Positions 5,969 through 7,737 of a DNA stretch of 7,737 nucleotides are shown here, one piece after another. The notes below the pieces were generated by a model. It searched no databases and was not told the origin of the DNA. It was given only the letters and a program-made list of their open reading frames with translations. The stretch spans positions 5,637-13,373 of the forward strand of contig DKMQ01000019.1 of the NCBI GenBank assembly GCA_002470565.1. The letters are read 5' to 3'. Position 1 is the stretch's first letter. Every line of letters begins with the position of its first letter. Origin of the DNA: Oceanospirillaceae bacterium UBA7410. Lineage in GTDB: Bacteria; Pseudomonadota; Gammaproteobacteria; Pseudomonadales; Balneatricaceae. The position numbers were made by a program, and so were the translations under genes.

Positions 5969-6652
5969 GTGGGTATAAGGGACACGACAGTAACAGTGCA
6001 AACCATTGTTGATGCAATAGTTAACGATGTTATGGAGCAGCGTATTGGACCAGGTGCACGCTTAAGTGAAAAATCTCTATGTGAGCGTTTTGATATAAGA
6101 AGAATGTATGTAAGAAGAGCGTTATTAACATTAGCCAATAAAGGTATTGTAGAATTACAAGCCAATAAAGGCGCTCGTATTCGTAAACCAACATTTCAAC
6201 AAGCAGTTATTTTATTTGAAACTCGAAGGTTAATTGAATCTATAATTATTCAAAATGTCGTGCGTCAAAGAAGTGATGAGGATATTGATAAGCTCAACGC
6301 TCATATGAAGCTAGAAGAAGAGGCCTTTGTTAATAATGACCGTAATGAACTGATTCGCTTGTCTGGTGAATTTCATTTACTGATTGCTAGTTTTCAAAAT
6401 AATCATCTACTGGCTGGGTTTATGCAATCTTTGGTTACAGAGTCTAGTTTAATCACAGCTATGTATGGTCAGCACAGTTTTTCAAACTGTCCTCCAAGTG
6501 AGCATCGCGACTTAGTTAAGGCAATAAAAAATCAACAGGCACAGGCTGCGTTAGATTTGATGTTAGCGCATTTGAACCATATCGAAGCCGATTTGGCCAT
6601 TAGTCATGGCAAGAGCTTAGAACTTGTGGCGATAGCAATGAGTGAAAAATAG
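5969..6652 (+). CDS. GntR-family transcriptional regulator (FadR/FCD subfamily)
   Basis: A DNA-binding repressor or activator of 227 residues from GTG 5969 (231 if ATG 5957 is used). The N-terminal winged helix covers about residues 8-70: PGARLSEKSLCERFDIRR, then a recognition helix reading MYVRRALLTL where most family members have TPVREAL. NKGARI is the wing. The C-terminal all-helical FCD effector domain covers about 75-215 and includes FETRRLIE, SGEFHLLI, SEHRDLVKAI and LAHLNHIEADL, whose histidines are plausible metal or ligand contacts. The effector is unknown. It lies 90 bp after the permease, on the same strand but across a terminator, and 7 bp before ogt, with which it is surely co-transcribed. 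Local control of the permease is likely but unproven. Confidence 0.9.
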   Translation: MGIRDTTVTVQTIVDAIVNDVMEQRIGPGARLSEKSLCERFDIRRMYVRRALLTLANKGIVELQANKGARIRKPTFQQAVILFETRRLIESIIIQNVVRQRSDEDIDKLNAHMKLEEEAFVNNDRNELIRLSGEFHLLIASFQNNHLLAGFMQSLVTESSLITAMYGQHSFSNCPPSEHRDLVKAIKNQQAQAALDLMLAHLNHIEADLAISHGKSLELVAIAMSEK

Positions 6653-6659
6653 GTGAAAA

Positions 6660-7139
6660 ATGTCATTTGAATATATGTATATTGATTCGCCAGTAGGTAA
6701 GTTATTACTGGCAGGTAAAAATGAAGTGATACATTATTTGAGTTTCCCAAGTGGAAAAATGCACTTTCAACCAAAACCAGACTGGCAATATAATCCAGCC
6801 ACACTATCCCAAGCTAGGCAGCAAATAGCCGCTTATTTTGCAGGTCAATTAAAGCAATTTGATTTAGCGATAGCGCCAAATGGAAGTGTATTTCAAATGC
6901 AGGTGTTAGATGCATTACAACAAATTCCCTTTGGTGAAATGCGCAGTTACAAAGACATTGCACATACCATAGGCAGGCCTCAATCTATGCGAGCTGTAGG
7001 TGCTGCAAACGGACGCAACCCTATTCCATTGATTATCCCCTGTCATCGTGTTATCGGTGCCAATGGCAGTCTCACAGGCTTTGGAGGAGGCGTGGGCACA
7101 AAAGCATTTCTTTTGCGCCTAGAAGGCGCAATAAACTAG
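6660..7139 (+). CDS. ogt: Methylated-DNA--protein-cysteine S-methyltransferase
   Basis: A suicide DNA-repair protein that moves the alkyl group of O6-alkylguanine to its own cysteine. It has 159 residues, the usual single-domain Ogt length, with no Ada regulatory domain. The active-site motif is PCHRVIG (127-133, acceptor C128). R111 (RAVGAANGRNP) is the arginine finger that flips the base and N120 is the hinge asparagine. FGEMRSYKDIA (91-101) begins the DNA-binding HTH, and LLRLEG closes the fold. AGGTG (6651-6655) overlaps the GntR stop codon and sits 4 nt before ATG 6660, implying coupled translation. Pairing with a GntR gene is probably incidental. It converges on the EamA gene. The orthologue may be labelled ogt or simply MGMT. 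Confidence 0.95.
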   Translation: MSFEYMYIDSPVGKLLLAGKNEVIHYLSFPSGKMHFQPKPDWQYNPATLSQARQQIAAYFAGQLKQFDLAIAPNGSVFQMQVLDALQQIPFGEMRSYKDIAHTIGRPQSMRAVGAANGRNPIPLIIPCHRVIGANGSLTGFGGGVGTKAFLLRLEGAIN

Positions 7140-7148
7140 ACATCTAGT
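7135..7148. repeat. Small inverted repeat over the ogt stop codon
   Basis: ACTAGA (7135-7140) and TCTAGT (7143-7148) are perfect inverted repeats with a 2-bp gap. As RNA they could form a 5-bp stem with a 4-nt loop, followed by T-rich sequence. This is a weak stem-loop that may assist termination. Confidence 0.35.
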
Positions 7149-7160
7149 CATTTATTTTTT

Positions 7161-7188
7161 AGCGTGCTTCGTGCTGTTTTTTTAATCA
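7161..7188 (+). terminator. Probable terminator of the GntR-ogt transcript
   Basis: Positions 7161-7175 fold into a 6-bp stem (AGCGUG with CGUGCU, including two G-U pairs) around a CUU loop, followed by G and seven T residues. The G-U pairs become mismatches on the opposite strand, so it would work mainly on plus-strand transcripts. Confidence 0.5.
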
Positions 7189-7191
7189 ATG

Positions 7192-7737
7192 CTACTGTGT
7201 AATACTAGTGCTTATAGGCCTATTAGTTGTGCTATGTTGGAAGTAGACATACACCCCAGTAAGTGTCACTAAACTTCCTACTAACTGCAATAATGTCAGA
7301 GTCTCGCCTAAAATTAAATACCCAAATATCAAAGTGTATATTGGTTGTAATAATATAAAACCGGCCAAACGCCCCATACCATGGCGGTGTACTAAGCCAT
7401 ACCAAAAGCTGTAAGCTAAAATAGAAGAGCACAAAACCACATACATTATAGTAAGTATAGTATTGGTGGTGAACTGTGGCAGTATTGCCATATTGTCAGC
7501 TTGCAATAAATAGGCTACAAAGCACAAAGGCGCAGTAATGATGGCAATCCAAAATTGAATGGCAAGGACTGGTAATTCCTTTAGTTTGCGGATTTGAATA
7601 TTACCGATGGCCCACATAAAGGTGCTAAGAATCACAATGAGCATACCCCATTGAAGGTCGCTTTCACCAGTGAGTAAGGTAGGAAGCATTGCGCCTAAAG
7701 TAGCAATGATAATAGCTAAGGTTTGTACGAGTGTAAT
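7192..7737 (-). CDS. EamA/DMT-family membrane transporter, C-terminal part (truncated by window edge)
   Basis: An inner-membrane transporter of the drug/metabolite superfamily; the substrate cannot be read from the sequence. The reverse-strand frame is open from the window edge through ATG 7689 to the stop at 7192, showing 181 residues of a protein usually about 290-310 long. The sixteen codons upstream of ATG 7689 continue a hydrophobic helix (LVQTLAIIIATLGA), so that ATG is internal. Five further hydrophobic segments form the second EamA repeat, ending in the typical LLQPIYTLIFGYLILGE and LVGSLVTLTGVYVYF, then a short Ser/Thr-rich polar tail. It is convergent with ogt, with a 52-bp gap holding stem-loops. 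Family assignment is sure; function is open. Confidence 0.9.
   Translation of the reverse strand: MTLVQTLAIIIATLGAMLPTLLTGESDLQWGMLIVILSTFMWAIGNIQIRKLKELPVLAIQFWIAIITAPLCFVAYLLQADNMAILPQFTTNTILTIMYVVLCSSILAYSFWYGLVHRHGMGRLAGFILLQPIYTLIFGYLILGETLTLLQLVGSLVTLTGVYVYFQHSTTNRPISTSITQ

Noticed and set aside
5923..6165. 80-codon minus-strand frame over the terminator and GntR start
   Set aside because: It overlaps a strong terminator and a well-supported regulator gene; no family features.
6604..6804. 66-codon hydrophobic minus-strand frame across the GntR-ogt junction
   Set aside because: It is antisense to two conserved genes, with no ribosome site or context support.

Overview
The window looks like chromosomal DNA of a marine-type gammaproteobacterium (Vibrio/Alteromonadales-like), moderately AT-rich by eye. 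The main evidence is PurC: it is the long, about 367-residue SAICAR synthetase typical of Vibrio and relatives, not the roughly 237-residue E. coli form. Species cannot be named from the sequence alone. I see no tRNA, rRNA, CRISPR array, insertion sequence, integrase or phage gene.

Layout: positions 1-1274 (minus strand) carry the tryptophan-degradation genes kynA (tryptophan 2,3-dioxygenase) and kynU (kynureninase, cut by the window edge). A MetR-like LysR regulator is divergent from them at 1382-2287, and the 100-bp gap between holds an AT-rich dyad placed where a LysR activator of kynA would bind. purC follows at 2353-3456 and faces dapA (3476-4342, minus strand) across only 19 bp. The DapA sequence reads more like alphaproteobacterial DapA than the usual gammaproteobacterial one. 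A 216-bp divergent region separates dapA from an NCS2 purine (xanthine/uric acid type) permease at 4559-5878. The permease ends in a strong intrinsic terminator, followed almost immediately by a GntR/FCD regulator (start most likely GTG 5969) and a closely coupled O6-alkylguanine-DNA methyltransferase gene (6660-7139). The last gene (7192-7737, minus strand) is the C-terminal half of an EamA/DMT-family membrane transporter, cut by the window edge.

How the genes relate: kynA and kynU carry out two steps of tryptophan to anthranilate plus alanine; the formamidase step between them is not encoded here. The GntR regulator is a reasonable candidate controller of the adjacent permease, and a perfect 12-bp palindrome with a GntR-like TTGT-N2-ACAA core lies upstream of that permease. 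purC, dapA, the methyltransferase and the EamA transporter are otherwise ordinary housekeeping or accessory genes. I found no clearly new multi-gene system. The points most worth checking are the origin of dapA, the two candidate operators, and the terminator lying just in front of the GntR gene.
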